Source: Breznakibacter xylanolyticus
Lineage (GTDB): Bacteria > Bacteroidota > Bacteroidia > Bacteroidales > Marinilabiliaceae
DNA length: 64,000 nucleotides
NCBI RefSeq assembly: GCF_003254275.1
Contig: NZ_QKZK01000015.1
Span: forward strand, 35,345 to 99,344
Reading direction: 5' to 3'
The notes beneath the pieces were generated by a model. That model saw only the letters and a list, made by a program, of their open reading frames with translations. It ran no database searches and had not been told where the DNA came from. The position numbers and the translations under genes were made by a program. Shown one piece after another: positions 35,933 through 44,354 of the stretch; within the stretch, counting starts at the first letter, position 1; each line of letters starts with the position of its first letter.

Positions 35933-38395
35933 ATGAAACAATCTCTCACCTTTCTGTCGTGGCTGTTGTGCGCAGTTCTGTTGTCTCAATCAGCGAATCA
36001 TGATTTATTGAAAGTATGGTACACTCAACCTGCTTCCCGTTGGGTGGAGGCACTGCCCATTGGCAATGGCCGCTTGGGTGGTATGTTTTTCGGCAACCCG
36101 GCTTGCGAGCAGTTGCAGATGAACGAAGAGACCGTTTGGGCTGGCGAGCCTGGCAATAATTTGCCTAAGGGTTTTAATCAGGTTTTGCCTCAGGTGCGTG
36201 AGCTGATTTTTGCAGGAAGGGAAGATGAAGCTCAGGATTTGGCATTGACCCGTTTCCCGCGTCGGGTAGGAGGGGATAACAACTATGGCATGCCATACCA
36301 AACTGTTGGCGATTTATGGATAGATTTCCCCGGGCATGAACAGGCCGTTAACTATTATCGTGAACTGGATATTGCCAGGGCCATTGGAAAAGTCACTTAC
36401 CAGGTTGGGGAGGTCACTTTTCAGCGCGAATATTTTGCCTCGGCCATCGACCAGGTGATGGTGGTCAGGCTCACTGCCAGCCAAAAGAAACACATTTCGT
36501 GCACGTTGTCGATGAGTTCACCCCATCAGTCCAAGCGGGTTGTGGTTGACGGTGGTCAATTGATGCTTTCAGGCACGGGCAGCGATTTTGAAAACAAAAA
36601 AGGACGCGTGGCTTTCAGTGCTCAGGTGTTGCCGCTTGTGCAAGGGGGTGATTTGCTCTGCAACGACTCTACGATTACCATCACGGGAGCAAATTCGGTG
36701 ACCCTGTTGGTGTCCATTGGGACTAATTTTAAAAATTATCGCGACATCAGTGGGGATGCTGCTTTGATGGCTGCCAATATCATAGATAAAGCCAAAGCCA
36801 AATCGTACCCGCAATTGCAAGGCGATCACGAACGTGATTATCGAACCCTTTTCGATCGGGTGCAGCTTGAACTGGGCGTGACCGATGCAGTGAAGAAGCC
36901 CACCGACCAACGGGTGATTGATTTTGCCAAAGGCAATGACCCGCAAATGGCGGCTTTGTATTTTCAGTTTGGACGATATCTGCTCATTTCGTCTTCGCGC
37001 CCCGGCACCCAGCCGGCTAATTTGCAAGGCATCTGGAACGATTTGCTGGAGCCGTCGTGGGATAGCAAATACACCGTGAACATCAATACCGAGATGAACT
37101 ATTGGCCGGCCGAAGTCACCAACCTGTCCGAATTGCATGAGCCCTTGTTTGCCATGCTGCACGACCTCGCCCAAACCGGTGCCGATGCTGCCCGTGAAAT
37201 GTACGGCGCTCGCGGATGGGTCATGCACCACAATACTGATATCTGGCGTTTCACCGGCCCCATCGACGGACCCTTTTATGGCCTTTGGCCCATGGGCGGT
37301 GCCTGGCTCACTCAGCACATGTGGCAGCATTATTTATATAGTGGCAATGTCTCTTTTCTTAAGGGCGTTTATCCCATTTTAAAAGGATGTGCGCAATTCT
37401 ACGCCGATGTGTTGCAGCGCGAGCCTAAGAATGGGTGGCTGGTGGTGTCGCCATCCATGTCGCCCGAGAACGCCCATCGCAAAGGGGTGTCGCTCACGGC
37501 CGGCACCACCATGGACAATCAGTTGGTATTCGATGTGTTTTCAAACGCCATTGTTGCATCCGAGTTGTTGGGCATCGACCCCTCGTTTGCCGACTCTCTC
37601 CGGGTGATGCGTCAAGCCTTGCCGCCCATGCAGATTGGTCAGCACGGCCAGTTGCAGGAGTGGTTGAGCGATTGGGATCGCATGGGCGACCATCATCGGC
37701 ACGTGTCGCACCTTTATGGCCTTTATCCCGGCAATCAGGTGTCGCCCCGCATGCAGCCCGAGTTGTTCGCGGCTGCGCGTAACTCCTTAATTTATCGTGG
37801 CGACGTCTCTACCGGATGGTCCATGGGGTGGAAAGTGAACTTGTGGGCTCGTCTGCTCGATGGCAATCACGCTTTCAAGTTGCTGTGCGATCAAATAGCA
37901 CCGGCTCCCCTCGAGATGAAGGGAGAAAAGGGCGGAACCTATCCCAATCTTTTTGATGCTCATCCTCCTTTTCAGATTGACGGCAACTTTGGGTGTACAT
38001 CCGGCATTGCCGAGATGCTGATTCAGAGCCACGATGGGGCCATTCACCTGCTGCCGGCTTTGCCCGATGCTTGGAATACCGGTGCGGTGAAAGGGCTGCG
38101 CGCTCGCGGGGCCTTTACCATCGACATGTCCTGGGCAAACGGCCGTGTGACGGCTTTGACCGTGCATTCGGGCATTGGCGGGATGTGTCGTTTGCGTCTG
38201 CCTAATGCGCTCTCGGGACAGGTCGTGCTCACTCCGGCGGCCGATGACAGTCCATGCCCCAATCCGTTGATGGCTGCTTCGGTAATCAAGCCCCCTTTAA
38301 TGAATGACCAAGTGAACCTTGTGGGGGTGACGCTGCCACAAACCTTGCTGTTCGACTTTGTGACCATGCCCGGTAAAAGTTATTCGTTTAAATGA
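35933..38395 (+). CDS. GH95 glycoside hydrolase (alpha-L-fucosidase/alpha-L-galactosidase)
   Basis: 820 residues with a signal peptide (FLSWLLCAVLLSQS). The opening RWVEALPIGNGRLGGMFFG and EQLQMNEETVWAGEPG are the GH95 N-terminal domain. In the (alpha/alpha)6 barrel NINTEMNYWPAEVTNLSE holds the paired asparagines, VSPSMSPENAH the general-acid Glu, and FQIDGNFGCTSGIAEML the Asp of the family. GH95 enzymes remove alpha-1,2-L-fucose or alpha-L-galactose by inversion, from host or plant glycans. An esterase gene follows on the same strand, suggesting attack on an acetylated fucosylated polymer. GC content is high relative to the flanks. Confidence 0.92.
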   Translation: MKQSLTFLSWLLCAVLLSQSANHDLLKVWYTQPASRWVEALPIGNGRLGGMFFGNPACEQLQMNEETVWAGEPGNNLPKGFNQVLPQVRELIFAGREDEAQDLALTRFPRRVGGDNNYGMPYQTVGDLWIDFPGHEQAVNYYRELDIARAIGKVTYQVGEVTFQREYFASAIDQVMVVRLTASQKKHISCTLSMSSPHQSKRVVVDGGQLMLSGTGSDFENKKGRVAFSAQVLPLVQGGDLLCNDSTITITGANSVTLLVSIGTNFKNYRDISGDAALMAANIIDKAKAKSYPQLQGDHERDYRTLFDRVQLELGVTDAVKKPTDQRVIDFAKGNDPQMAALYFQFGRYLLISSSRPGTQPANLQGIWNDLLEPSWDSKYTVNINTEMNYWPAEVTNLSELHEPLFAMLHDLAQTGADAAREMYGARGWVMHHNTDIWRFTGPIDGPFYGLWPMGGAWLTQHMWQHYLYSGNVSFLKGVYPILKGCAQFYADVLQREPKNGWLVVSPSMSPENAHRKGVSLTAGTTMDNQLVFDVFSNAIVASELLGIDPSFADSLRVMRQALPPMQIGQHGQLQEWLSDWDRMGDHHRHVSHLYGLYPGNQVSPRMQPELFAAARNSLIYRGDVSTGWSMGWKVNLWARLLDGNHAFKLLCDQIAPAPLEMKGEKGGTYPNLFDAHPPFQIDGNFGCTSGIAEMLIQSHDGAIHLLPALPDAWNTGAVKGLRARGAFTIDMSWANGRVTALTVHSGIGGMCRLRLPNALSGQVVLTPAADDSPCPNPLMAASVIKPPLMNDQVNLVGVTLPQTLLFDFVTMPGKSYSFK

Positions 38396-38473
38396 AATGG
38401 AGCTTTGTGTGCTTATTTCGCTTTCGCCCCTTGATGTGAGTTCTGTCCGTTTTTACCTAAAAAATATCTGTCC

Positions 38474-39397
38474 ATGAAACTGCTGTTGCAACTCCTTTTT
38501 TTGCTGATGCTGACGACTGCTCAATTTGCCCAATCCCAAGCGTTGATACCCTTGTGGGGCCGTGGTGAGATGCCTAATTCCAAGGGCATGCGCCTCGATC
38601 GCATCGAGGCGCGCGAGCGGGTCACGCAGGTGGATGTGCCCGGCATCTATCCATTTTTCACGTCGCACGAAGAGAATACCGGTGCCGCGGTGCTCATCTG
38701 CCCGCCGGGCGGCTACCAAAAGCTGACTTACCAGATTGCCGGGTTTCAGCTGGCCAAATGGTTCAACACCTTTGGGGTAAATGCCTTTGTGCTGATGTAC
38801 CGCATGCCCGCGTCGCCCGATTTGATGCAGCCCCATTTGGCTCCCTTGCAGGATGCCCAACGTGCCATGCAGCTCATTCGGTCTCATGCCGAGGCCTGGG
38901 GCATTCATCCCCAAAGGGTGGGGGTGATGGGATGCTCGGCGGGCGGACATCTGGCCGCGTCGCTCAGCACCTGGACCGAAAATGTGACTTCGGTGAGCGA
39001 CACCATTGCCCGGCAATTGTTTCTGCCCGACTTTCAAATATTGGTGTCGCCCGTCATCACCATGGGCGAACTGGCGCACGCCGGCAGCCGAAAGGCATTG
39101 CTGGGAGCGTCGCCAACCGCCGAGCTGGTGAGCCGGTTTTCGTGCGAGAAGCATGTCACGCCATCTACCCCGCCGGCCTTTGTGGTGCATGCCCAAGACG
39201 ATGCGACGGTGCCCGTGAGTAACAGCCTGATTTATTATCAAGCTCTGGTGGCCAACAGCGTGCAGGCTTCACTGCATCTGTTTCCTGCCGGAGGGCACAG
39301 CATCGCCCTGCGCAATAATCCCCCAACCACCAACTTGTGGCCGCAATTGTGCGAAGCCTGGATGCGCGAAATGGGGTGGCTCACCCCCGTGAAATAA
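38474..39397 (+). CDS. Secreted alpha/beta-hydrolase esterase (acetyl-xylan/BD-FAE type)
   Basis: 307 residues with a signal peptide (LLFLLMLTTAQFAQS). The oxyanion region is CPPGGYQKLTYQ, the nucleophile Ser lies in VMGCSAGGHLAASL, the Asp in HAQDDATVPVSN and the His in PAGGHSIALR. This triad order and the GCSAGGH motif fit carbohydrate acetylesterases related to BD-FAE/AXE enzymes. It lies 78 bases after the GH95 gene and would remove acetyl groups that block the glycosidase. A convergent terminator follows. Confidence 0.86.
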   Translation: MKLLLQLLFLLMLTTAQFAQSQALIPLWGRGEMPNSKGMRLDRIEARERVTQVDVPGIYPFFTSHEENTGAAVLICPPGGYQKLTYQIAGFQLAKWFNTFGVNAFVLMYRMPASPDLMQPHLAPLQDAQRAMQLIRSHAEAWGIHPQRVGVMGCSAGGHLAASLSTWTENVTSVSDTIARQLFLPDFQILVSPVITMGELAHAGSRKALLGASPTAELVSRFSCEKHVTPSTPPAFVVHAQDDATVPVSNSLIYYQALVANSVQASLHLFPAGGHSIALRNNPPTTNLWPQLCEAWMREMGWLTPVK

Positions 39398-39433
39398 AAA
39401 AGCCGCCCGAGTGTGTCTCCGGGCGGCTTTGAT
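39396..39433. terminator. Bidirectional terminator between the esterase and GH43 genes
   Basis: AGCCGCCCG (39401-39409) pairs with CGGGCGGCT (39420-39428), with an A run before it and a T-rich end. Both convergent genes end here. Confidence 0.8.
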
Positions 39434-39445
39434 TTTATGGGCGGT

Positions 39446-40507
39446 TTATTTTTTCTTTTTCTTTGGGGCTTTTTTCAGCGCCATCTCCTGATCGTTGAGC
39501 TCCTGGCCAAAGTCGGGCGTGCCATCGGCATTCCACTTCACCACGCGGGCGCGGGTGTGACGGTTGGGATCGTACAGCGAATCGCCGGTAATGTCCTTGT
39601 AGTCGCGGGCGTGGTAAATCATTACATCGGTTTTGCCATCCTCGGCCACCGTAAAGCTGTTGTGCCCGGGGCCAAAACGCTTGAGTGATTCATTGGTGTA
39701 AAACACCGGTTTGTCGAGCTTGTGCCACGCGGCGGGGTCGAGCAGGTCGGCATCGGCATTGGCCCACATCATGCCCATGCAGTAGTTGGCATCGGTGGCA
39801 CTGGCCGAAAAGGTGAGAAACACCTTGCCATTGCGCACAAGCACGGCCGGCCCTTCGTTCACTCGGTATTTTTTAATTTCCCAGTCGTACTCGGGCTGGG
39901 TGATGACCACTTGTTTGTCGCCCAGCGTGGTGGGGCTGGTCATGTGAGCGATGTAAAGGCCGGTGTTCACCACTGTGCTCGAGGCGCGGTCGGCCCAAAT
40001 CATGTAACGCTGGCCGTTCACCTCAAAGGTGGTGGCATCGAGGGCGAACTCATCGCGGTGGCTTTTCACCTGACCTTCTTCCACCCATTGGCCGGTGGTG
40101 GGATCTTCCGAACTATTGGAGAGGGCATACATGCGAATGGCCCATTTGTCTTTGGCCGAGCCGGCGGCAAAGTAGATGTACCATTTGCCGTCAATGCGGT
40201 GCATCTCGGGCGCCCAAATGTGGTTGCCCATGGGGCCGCTGGCATGTTTGCGCCACACCACCACGGCCGGCGCTTGTGCCAGGGCGGCGATGCTTGGGGC
40301 TTTGCGAATTTCGATGCGGTCGTACTCGGGCACGGTGGCAATAAAGTAGTAGGTGCCATCGGCGGCACGGGTCACAAAGGGGTCGGCACGTTGCTCGATG
40401 AGCGGGGTGGGGTACTGATTCTTTTTCAGTTTTTGAGCCTGGGTCGACAGGCCTGCCAGCAGGAGGCAAACCGTGGTGATGCGGATGATCAGATGCTGTG
40501 TTTTCAT
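39446..40507 (-). CDS. GH43-family glycoside hydrolase (arabinofuranosidase/xylosidase type)
   Basis: 353 residues from ATG 40507 with a signal peptide (MKTQHLIIRITTVCLLLAGL). It is a five-bladed propeller: the base Asp lies in QRADPFVTRAADGTYYF, the middle motif HIWAPEMHRIDGKWYIYFA and the pKa-modulating Asp in FALDATTFEVNGQRYM. The acid Glu is in RVNEGPAVLVRNGKVF, and GPGHNSF follows. It would release arabinose or related pentoses. The tail KKAPKKKKK is unusually basic. The frame extends to 40954 but the added part has no family features and crosses the glycosylase gene on the other strand. Confidence 0.9.
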   Translation of the reverse strand: MKTQHLIIRITTVCLLLAGLSTQAQKLKKNQYPTPLIEQRADPFVTRAADGTYYFIATVPEYDRIEIRKAPSIAALAQAPAVVVWRKHASGPMGNHIWAPEMHRIDGKWYIYFAAGSAKDKWAIRMYALSNSSEDPTTGQWVEEGQVKSHRDEFALDATTFEVNGQRYMIWADRASSTVVNTGLYIAHMTSPTTLGDKQVVITQPEYDWEIKKYRVNEGPAVLVRNGKVFLTFSASATDANYCMGMMWANADADLLDPAAWHKLDKPVFYTNESLKRFGPGHNSFTVAEDGKTDVMIYHARDYKDITGDSLYDPNRHTRARVVKWNADGTPDFGQELNDQEMALKKAPKKKKK

Positions 40508-40742
40508 GCGTTTACTATTTTTTGGTTCCTGATTATTGTGGATGCGAAGGTCGCAGTGTTGTCGATTATGACATCTTCTGGCCTTTTTCAAAAATACCCT
40601 TTTCAACACATTTTTATGCCTCATGTTTGATATTTGGAGTGGACAGATGGGGATGTTTTGTATGTGCCGCAGCATGTGGTTTGGCAATAAACTGATAATT
40701 TTGACCCACGCCCGAATGCTTGTTTCCGGGTTAATGTAAGTG

Positions 40743-41300
40743 ATGCCGATGGATTTGTCAACCAATAATTTTTTCATGAGTCGTGCTGATGCCGATTTCT
40801 TCGCCCTCGATGCCCTGGAGGTGGCGCCACGCTTGCTGGGGCAAACCCTGGTGCGCTGTTTTCCCGATGGCTCGCTGGCTCGTTTCACCATTTCGGAGGT
40901 GGAGGTGTACCGTGGCGAAGAGGATTTGGGCTGCCATGCTGCCAAGGGGCGCACGCCCCGTACCGAGGTGATGTACCACCGGGGCGGTCTCGTGTATGTT
41001 TACCTCATTTATGGCATGTATTGGCTGCTCAATATTGTCACCGGTCCGGCCGACCATCCGCAGGCCATCCTCATTCGTAGCTGCCGCGAGGTGTCGGGCC
41101 CCGGCCGACTGGGCAGGGCACTGCTTCTCGATAAGAGTTTTTATGGCGAGTCGTTACTCACCTCGCAACGCCTGTGGGTCGAACTCGACCCGCATTTGCC
41201 GCCCCAGCCTTACATCACCTCACCCCGCATCGGCATCGACTATGCAGGACAGCACTGGGGCAGCATCCATTGGCGGTATGTGTGGAAGGGGGGTGGATGA
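40743..41300 (+). CDS. 3-methyladenine DNA glycosylase (AAG/MPG family)
   Basis: 185 residues, a normal length for bacterial MPG proteins. Recognisable parts are DALEVAPRLLGQTLVR, ISEVEVYRGEEDLGCHAAKG (the catalytic Glu lies in SEVEVY), TEVMYHRGGLVYVYLIYGMY and NIVTGPADHPQAILIRS. It excises alkylated purines from DNA in base-excision repair. ATG 40743 is the likely start; ATG 40776 (MSRADADFF) is also reasonable. It is a single gene and is followed by the unusual repeat region. Confidence 0.93.
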   Translation: MPMDLSTNNFFMSRADADFFALDALEVAPRLLGQTLVRCFPDGSLARFTISEVEVYRGEEDLGCHAAKGRTPRTEVMYHRGGLVYVYLIYGMYWLLNIVTGPADHPQAILIRSCREVSGPGRLGRALLLDKSFYGESLLTSQRLWVELDPHLPPQPYITSPRIGIDYAGQHWGSIHWRYVWKGGG

Positions 41301-41539
41301 GTTTTTTCCTGATGTGGATGTTCCATGTTGAGGCGTCATCTTTTTATCGCCGCGACTCTCTGTTTTTTTATCGACGATATGACTCGTTTGCGTTATCTGC
41401 TTTGTTATTTAAACTCATGGCGTAACAAAATAACTCAGCGCCTTCGCGCCTTTGCGTTTATTCTGACTCTGTGATGCTTCAATCAATGGTCTGTTTGATA
41501 ATTTTTACCCATCGGCTTGTAAAATGAGTAATTTTATAC

Positions 41540-41704
41540 CAATGTCGTTAAGTTAAGAGAAGAAGACGTAAGACGATGAGACAGATGATGAGATAAGGAA
41601 AGATAATTAGATCTGTCTTCTTCGTCTTCTCAGTCTAATCGATCTGTCTGCTGTCTAAAATTCTTCTTGTCTTTTATTCGATTGTCACTAACTAAACGAC
41701 ATTG
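41540..41704. repeat. 165-bp long inverted-repeat element (MITE-like)
   Basis: The ends CAATGTCGTTAAGTTA (41540-41555) and TAACTAAACGACATTG (41689-41704) are inverted copies with 15 of 16 bases matching. The inside is purine-rich on the left (AGAGAAGAAGACG) and pyrimidine-rich on the right (CTTCTTCGTCTTCTC), with further pairing such as GAGACAGAT against ATCTGTCTTC. The whole element could fold as one long imperfect hairpin. It encodes no protein and no clear target-site duplication is visible. Confidence 0.6.
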
Positions 41705-41839
41705 AACGCGATAACCGTTACCTGGTGACTCATATTACCAATAATCATGTGGATGGTCACCACTTCTCATTCTGACGGCTTTCGTCATTCCCTTTCCCTC
41801 TTTTTTGCTTTGCTCACCGCTCTCAAACTGTCGTGATTG

Positions 41840-42301
41840 TCAGTTTTTAATGCGATGTTCTGTCTGAAACATCCGGCAGCGCATTTAAAACATCCGATGT
41901 TGCATTTATTATACTCGCTTGTCTGTTTTTTGGAGACGATGTCGCATGTTTTTCGAGCGGTGTCGACTTTTTTTGAGGCGATGTCGCATTATTTTTTGTC
42001 AACATCGCATCTGTTTTATGCGTTGTTCTCTCATTTTGACTCGATGTTGCATGAGATTGGTTCAACCTTCTGTGTTTTAAATGCGACGTCCTGTATTTTT
42101 TATGCGATGCCCTGTTTCTTTAATGCGACGTCCTGTGTTTTAAATGCGACGTCCTGTTTTTTTTGGTCGATGTCGCATGTTTTTGGGTCGATGGGAGGTC
42201 AAAAACTGACAACGTCCTACCCCATTGGTAGGACGTTGTCAGTTTTTGGTAGGACGTTGGGGGTTGTGCGTGTCAGTTTGTCAGTTTTTGAGTCGATGGG
42301 G
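41840..42301. repeat. Degenerate 21-bp tandem array, about 22 units in exact register
   Basis: Reading from 41840 in steps of 21, every unit has the same layout: a T-rich first half (TGTGTTTTAAAT or CATGTTTTTGGG) and a second half close to GCGAYGTCS. Four consecutive units at 42071-42154 are nearly identical; others keep only part of the consensus. No insertion or deletion breaks the register over 462 bases. The core appears in one unit type as ATGCGACGTC and, across unit junctions of others, in reverse as GATGTCGCAT. In one frame it would encode heptads of the type C-V-L-N-A-T-S. Confidence 0.72.
42200..42248. repeat. Perfect 21-bp inverted repeat (hairpin) inside the array
   Basis: Arms at 42201-42221 and 42227-42247 are perfect inverted copies around the loop CCATT; one more C-G pair (42200/42248) extends the stem. 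The left arm starts AAAAACTGACAACGTCC and the right ends GTTGTCAGTTTTT. The sequence GGTAGGACGTTG is repeated again just after it at 42248-42259. Confidence 0.85.
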
Positions 42302-42325
42302 GTCAACGCGGTGGAGTCATCGGGT

Positions 42326-42356
42326 AAAAAAAAAGCCCGGTGATGCACCGGGCCTG
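42326..42356 (-). terminator. Terminator of the unknown gene at 42361-42834
   Basis: GCCCGGTG (42335-42342) pairs with CACCGGGC (42346-42353). On the minus strand it is followed by a run of nine T. Confidence 0.8.
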
Positions 42357-42360
42357 CCAC

Positions 42361-42834
42361 TTATTGAGTAGATTCCACCTTTCGGCTTCGGGTGGCGAAG
42401 CGAGCCGATAAATCATCGTGTATAACTTTGGCGCCTGGCACGTTTTGGCGGGCGGCCTGTTTCACGCTGTTGTAAAAGGCCAGCGATGCTGTGTAAGCTT
42501 CGCTGCCGGCCAGAAGCATGGTGTCGTCGATGAGCGAGGCCATCTGGTCGATTTGCGATTTCAGGGCAATCAGGTTGACAGCATCGGCCACATCAATGTC
42601 AAAATCGGCCTTGTTGATGTAAGCGGGCAATAGCTCGGGTTGTTGGCCGGCATACTCTCGGGCTTTGGTGACGAATGCCAGGGTTTTTTCGCCCATTTTG
42701 GGCAACACCTGACGATCGGCCACAGTGAGCGATGCCATGTAAGGTCTCAGCAGAGTGGTTACTTCGGTCAGTTTGCGTTGAACCTCCGTCAGCGTTTGCG
42801 CCGGAATTTGTTGAGCATGAAGATTTGGATTCAT
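42361..42834 (-). CDS. Hypothetical helical protein, 157 residues
   Basis: Mostly helical and soluble, with no signal peptide or membrane segment. It begins MNPNLHAQQIPAQTLTEV, has an amphipathic central region (LKSQIDQMASLIDDTMLL) and a basic end (RFATRSRKVESTQ). I do not recognise a family, though the composition resembles small Bacteroidota proteins annotated only as hypothetical. A strong terminator directly after it, and good codon usage with high GC matching the neighbours, support it as a real gene. Confidence 0.7.
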   Translation of the reverse strand: MNPNLHAQQIPAQTLTEVQRKLTEVTTLLRPYMASLTVADRQVLPKMGEKTLAFVTKAREYAGQQPELLPAYINKADFDIDVADAVNLIALKSQIDQMASLIDDTMLLAGSEAYTASLAFYNSVKQAARQNVPGAKVIHDDLSARFATRSRKVESTQ

Positions 42835-43000
42835 AAAAACAGTATTAAGTTTTGTTCAATGCGAAATTAATCGCTTCATCGATTTATGCAAGTCCAAACC
42901 TTAAGTTCTGTTAAAAATCAGGATAAAAAGGGGGCATCAATCAACCCAAAAGGGGGGTGCGGAAATGCCATCCCGATGTTTCCCCGGGTGCCTTGCCCTG

Positions 43001-44140
43001 TCAATTGATGGCCTTCTTCAATAAAAACCACGAGGGCATCAGCATCAAATTCACGCCATAAGCATATTCCAGCTGGCCGGCATCCAAATCGTAGTATCCC
43101 TCGGCCATCACCCCCAGGCGGATGTCGCGGTATAGCTGATGGGTAAACAGCATTTTGCCTGTTGCCAGGTTGCGGTGCTTGCTGTAAATAATCGGGTTGT
43201 AGTCCGACACCGACTGGAAGAGGGCGCTGCCCCGGGGTGCCACATAGTTGGTGGCGCCATAGTAACCCACCATCAGTTGCAGCTGGCGGGTGGTCATTTG
43301 CAGGGTGGTGTAAAAGGCTTTGCCCGTGGTGAAGGGCAGTCCCGACTTTTTGGTCAAATCTTTATATCCCAGTCCCGACACGGTCCATTTTATCTCGTCG
43401 ATGCGCGAGGCCACGGGCTTGCGCGAAAACTCGAAACCGATGGCCACATTGGCCAGACTTTGCATGGGTTCGTCGAAGTTGCTGATTTGCCCTCCGGTGT
43501 GCGCGGCCAATAGCTGCACGGGGATGCTGATTTGCCAGTGGGCCGAATCGCGCAACAGGTGGTAGGTCGAACTCAGTCCAAAGGTGAATTTCTCGGGCTT
43601 GTTGTCGCCATGCCTGATAAACTGCTCCCAGTTGATCCACGTGTCGGCATGCCATTGGCGGCTGTTGTAGATAAATTGCAGTCCGTTTTCGAGGGGCGAT
43701 GCGTAAAGCTTCTCGGGATCGAGGATGGGCTCGAGTATGCTGTGGTGCACGGTGCCCCGCAGTGTGCCAATGATCATGTCGAGATGGGGCGTGAGCCGGC
43801 TGTGCAGCGAAATGATGGGTTTTATCTCCGAAAAATCCTGCTCACCGCTGTATTTCTTCAGATGGGCGCCGACCTGCAAGCGCACCCGGTTGCCGGCATA
43901 GTAAAGGAACGACGGTGCCAGGTCGTGTCCCAGCATGGTGTATCCCTCGGTGTAGTCGCCAAAATATTCGTAGTTTTTAAAGAAGTTGTGGTTATCAATT
44001 CTGAAAAAGAGCTTGTCGGCATCCAATGTGTCAAACTCGGCGTAATGATGCAGTCGCTCGTAGTTGAACTGGCCATGGACGGGGAGATTCATCATGCATA
44101 ACAACAGGGCGGCGACAATGATGCGAACGGGCTTTGACAT
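43001..44140 (-). CDS. Putative outer-membrane beta-barrel protein
   Basis: 379 residues from ATG 44140, where a signal peptide starts (IIVAALLLCMMNLPVHGQ); the frame to 44230 adds a polar head. The mature protein is built of alternating hydrophobic strands with aromatic ends, such as NRVRLQVGAHLKKYSG, LANVAIGFEFSRKP and LQLMVGYYGATNYVAP, which suggests an outer-membrane barrel. It ends LMPSWFLLKKAIN rather than in a terminal Phe. The family is unknown to me. It is transcribed divergently from the retaining GH97 gene. Confidence 0.65.
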   Translation of the reverse strand: MSKPVRIIVAALLLCMMNLPVHGQFNYERLHHYAEFDTLDADKLFFRIDNHNFFKNYEYFGDYTEGYTMLGHDLAPSFLYYAGNRVRLQVGAHLKKYSGEQDFSEIKPIISLHSRLTPHLDMIIGTLRGTVHHSILEPILDPEKLYASPLENGLQFIYNSRQWHADTWINWEQFIRHGDNKPEKFTFGLSSTYHLLRDSAHWQISIPVQLLAAHTGGQISNFDEPMQSLANVAIGFEFSRKPVASRIDEIKWTVSGLGYKDLTKKSGLPFTTGKAFYTTLQMTTRQLQLMVGYYGATNYVAPRGSALFQSVSDYNPIIYSKHRNLATGKMLFTHQLYRDIRLGVMAEGYYDLDAGQLEYAYGVNLMLMPSWFLLKKAIN

Positions 44141-44354
44141 ACGGAGCGGTGGTGTTTGAGTGGCGGTTGATGATATATTTATAACGGTTTGTCCACTTTT
44201 ATTATGGATGCGGATGCTATGGGGATTCATGGGATTGATTATTTTTGAGCAAAGTTAACATTCGTCAACAAATCAGCAGCCGGTTTTTCTCTTTCCGGAT
44301 CCCGATCTCTTCGGCTGTTCGATGGAATCATCTTGTCATTAAAACAGTACATCT

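Larger units (their letters stand above)
41301..42360. other. 1.06-kb non-genic region with repeats
   Basis: This is the longest gene-poor stretch in the window. It has a generic tail (41301-41539, including CGCCTTCGCGCCTTTGCG at 41442-41459), a long inverted element (41540-41704), a transition, then a 21-bp periodic array (41840-42301) that ends in a hairpin and a terminator. It lies between the glycosylase gene and a convergent unknown gene. Confidence 0.7.

Noticed and set aside
36569..37330. 253-codon minus-strand frame inside GH95
   Set aside because: Antisense shadow of a well-supported glycosidase with no domain signature of its own.
39722..40630. 302-codon plus-strand frame opposite GH43
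   Set aside because: Antisense shadow in a GC-rich gene; residues are Gly/His/Val-rich without any motif.
40508..40954. 149-residue N-terminal extension of the GH43 protein
   Set aside because: It overlaps the DNA glycosylase gene antisense, and a clear signal peptide begins at ATG 40507.
42201..42247. Hairpin as an ordinary terminator
   Set aside because: No gene ends just before it on either strand; the minus-strand gene has its own terminator at 42335-42353.
41840..42301. CRISPR array
   Set aside because: There are no conserved repeats separated by unique spacers; the whole 21-base unit is repeated and diverged, and no cas gene is in the window.
41837..42343. Open frame of 168 codons over the 21-bp array, and a partly open minus-strand frame 41847-42065
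   Set aside because: A repeat with a period divisible by three and no stop in its unit keeps frames open by construction, on both strands. The starts are TTG, there is no ribosome-binding site, and composition is low-complexity. It is kept as a possibility in the findings, not as a gene.
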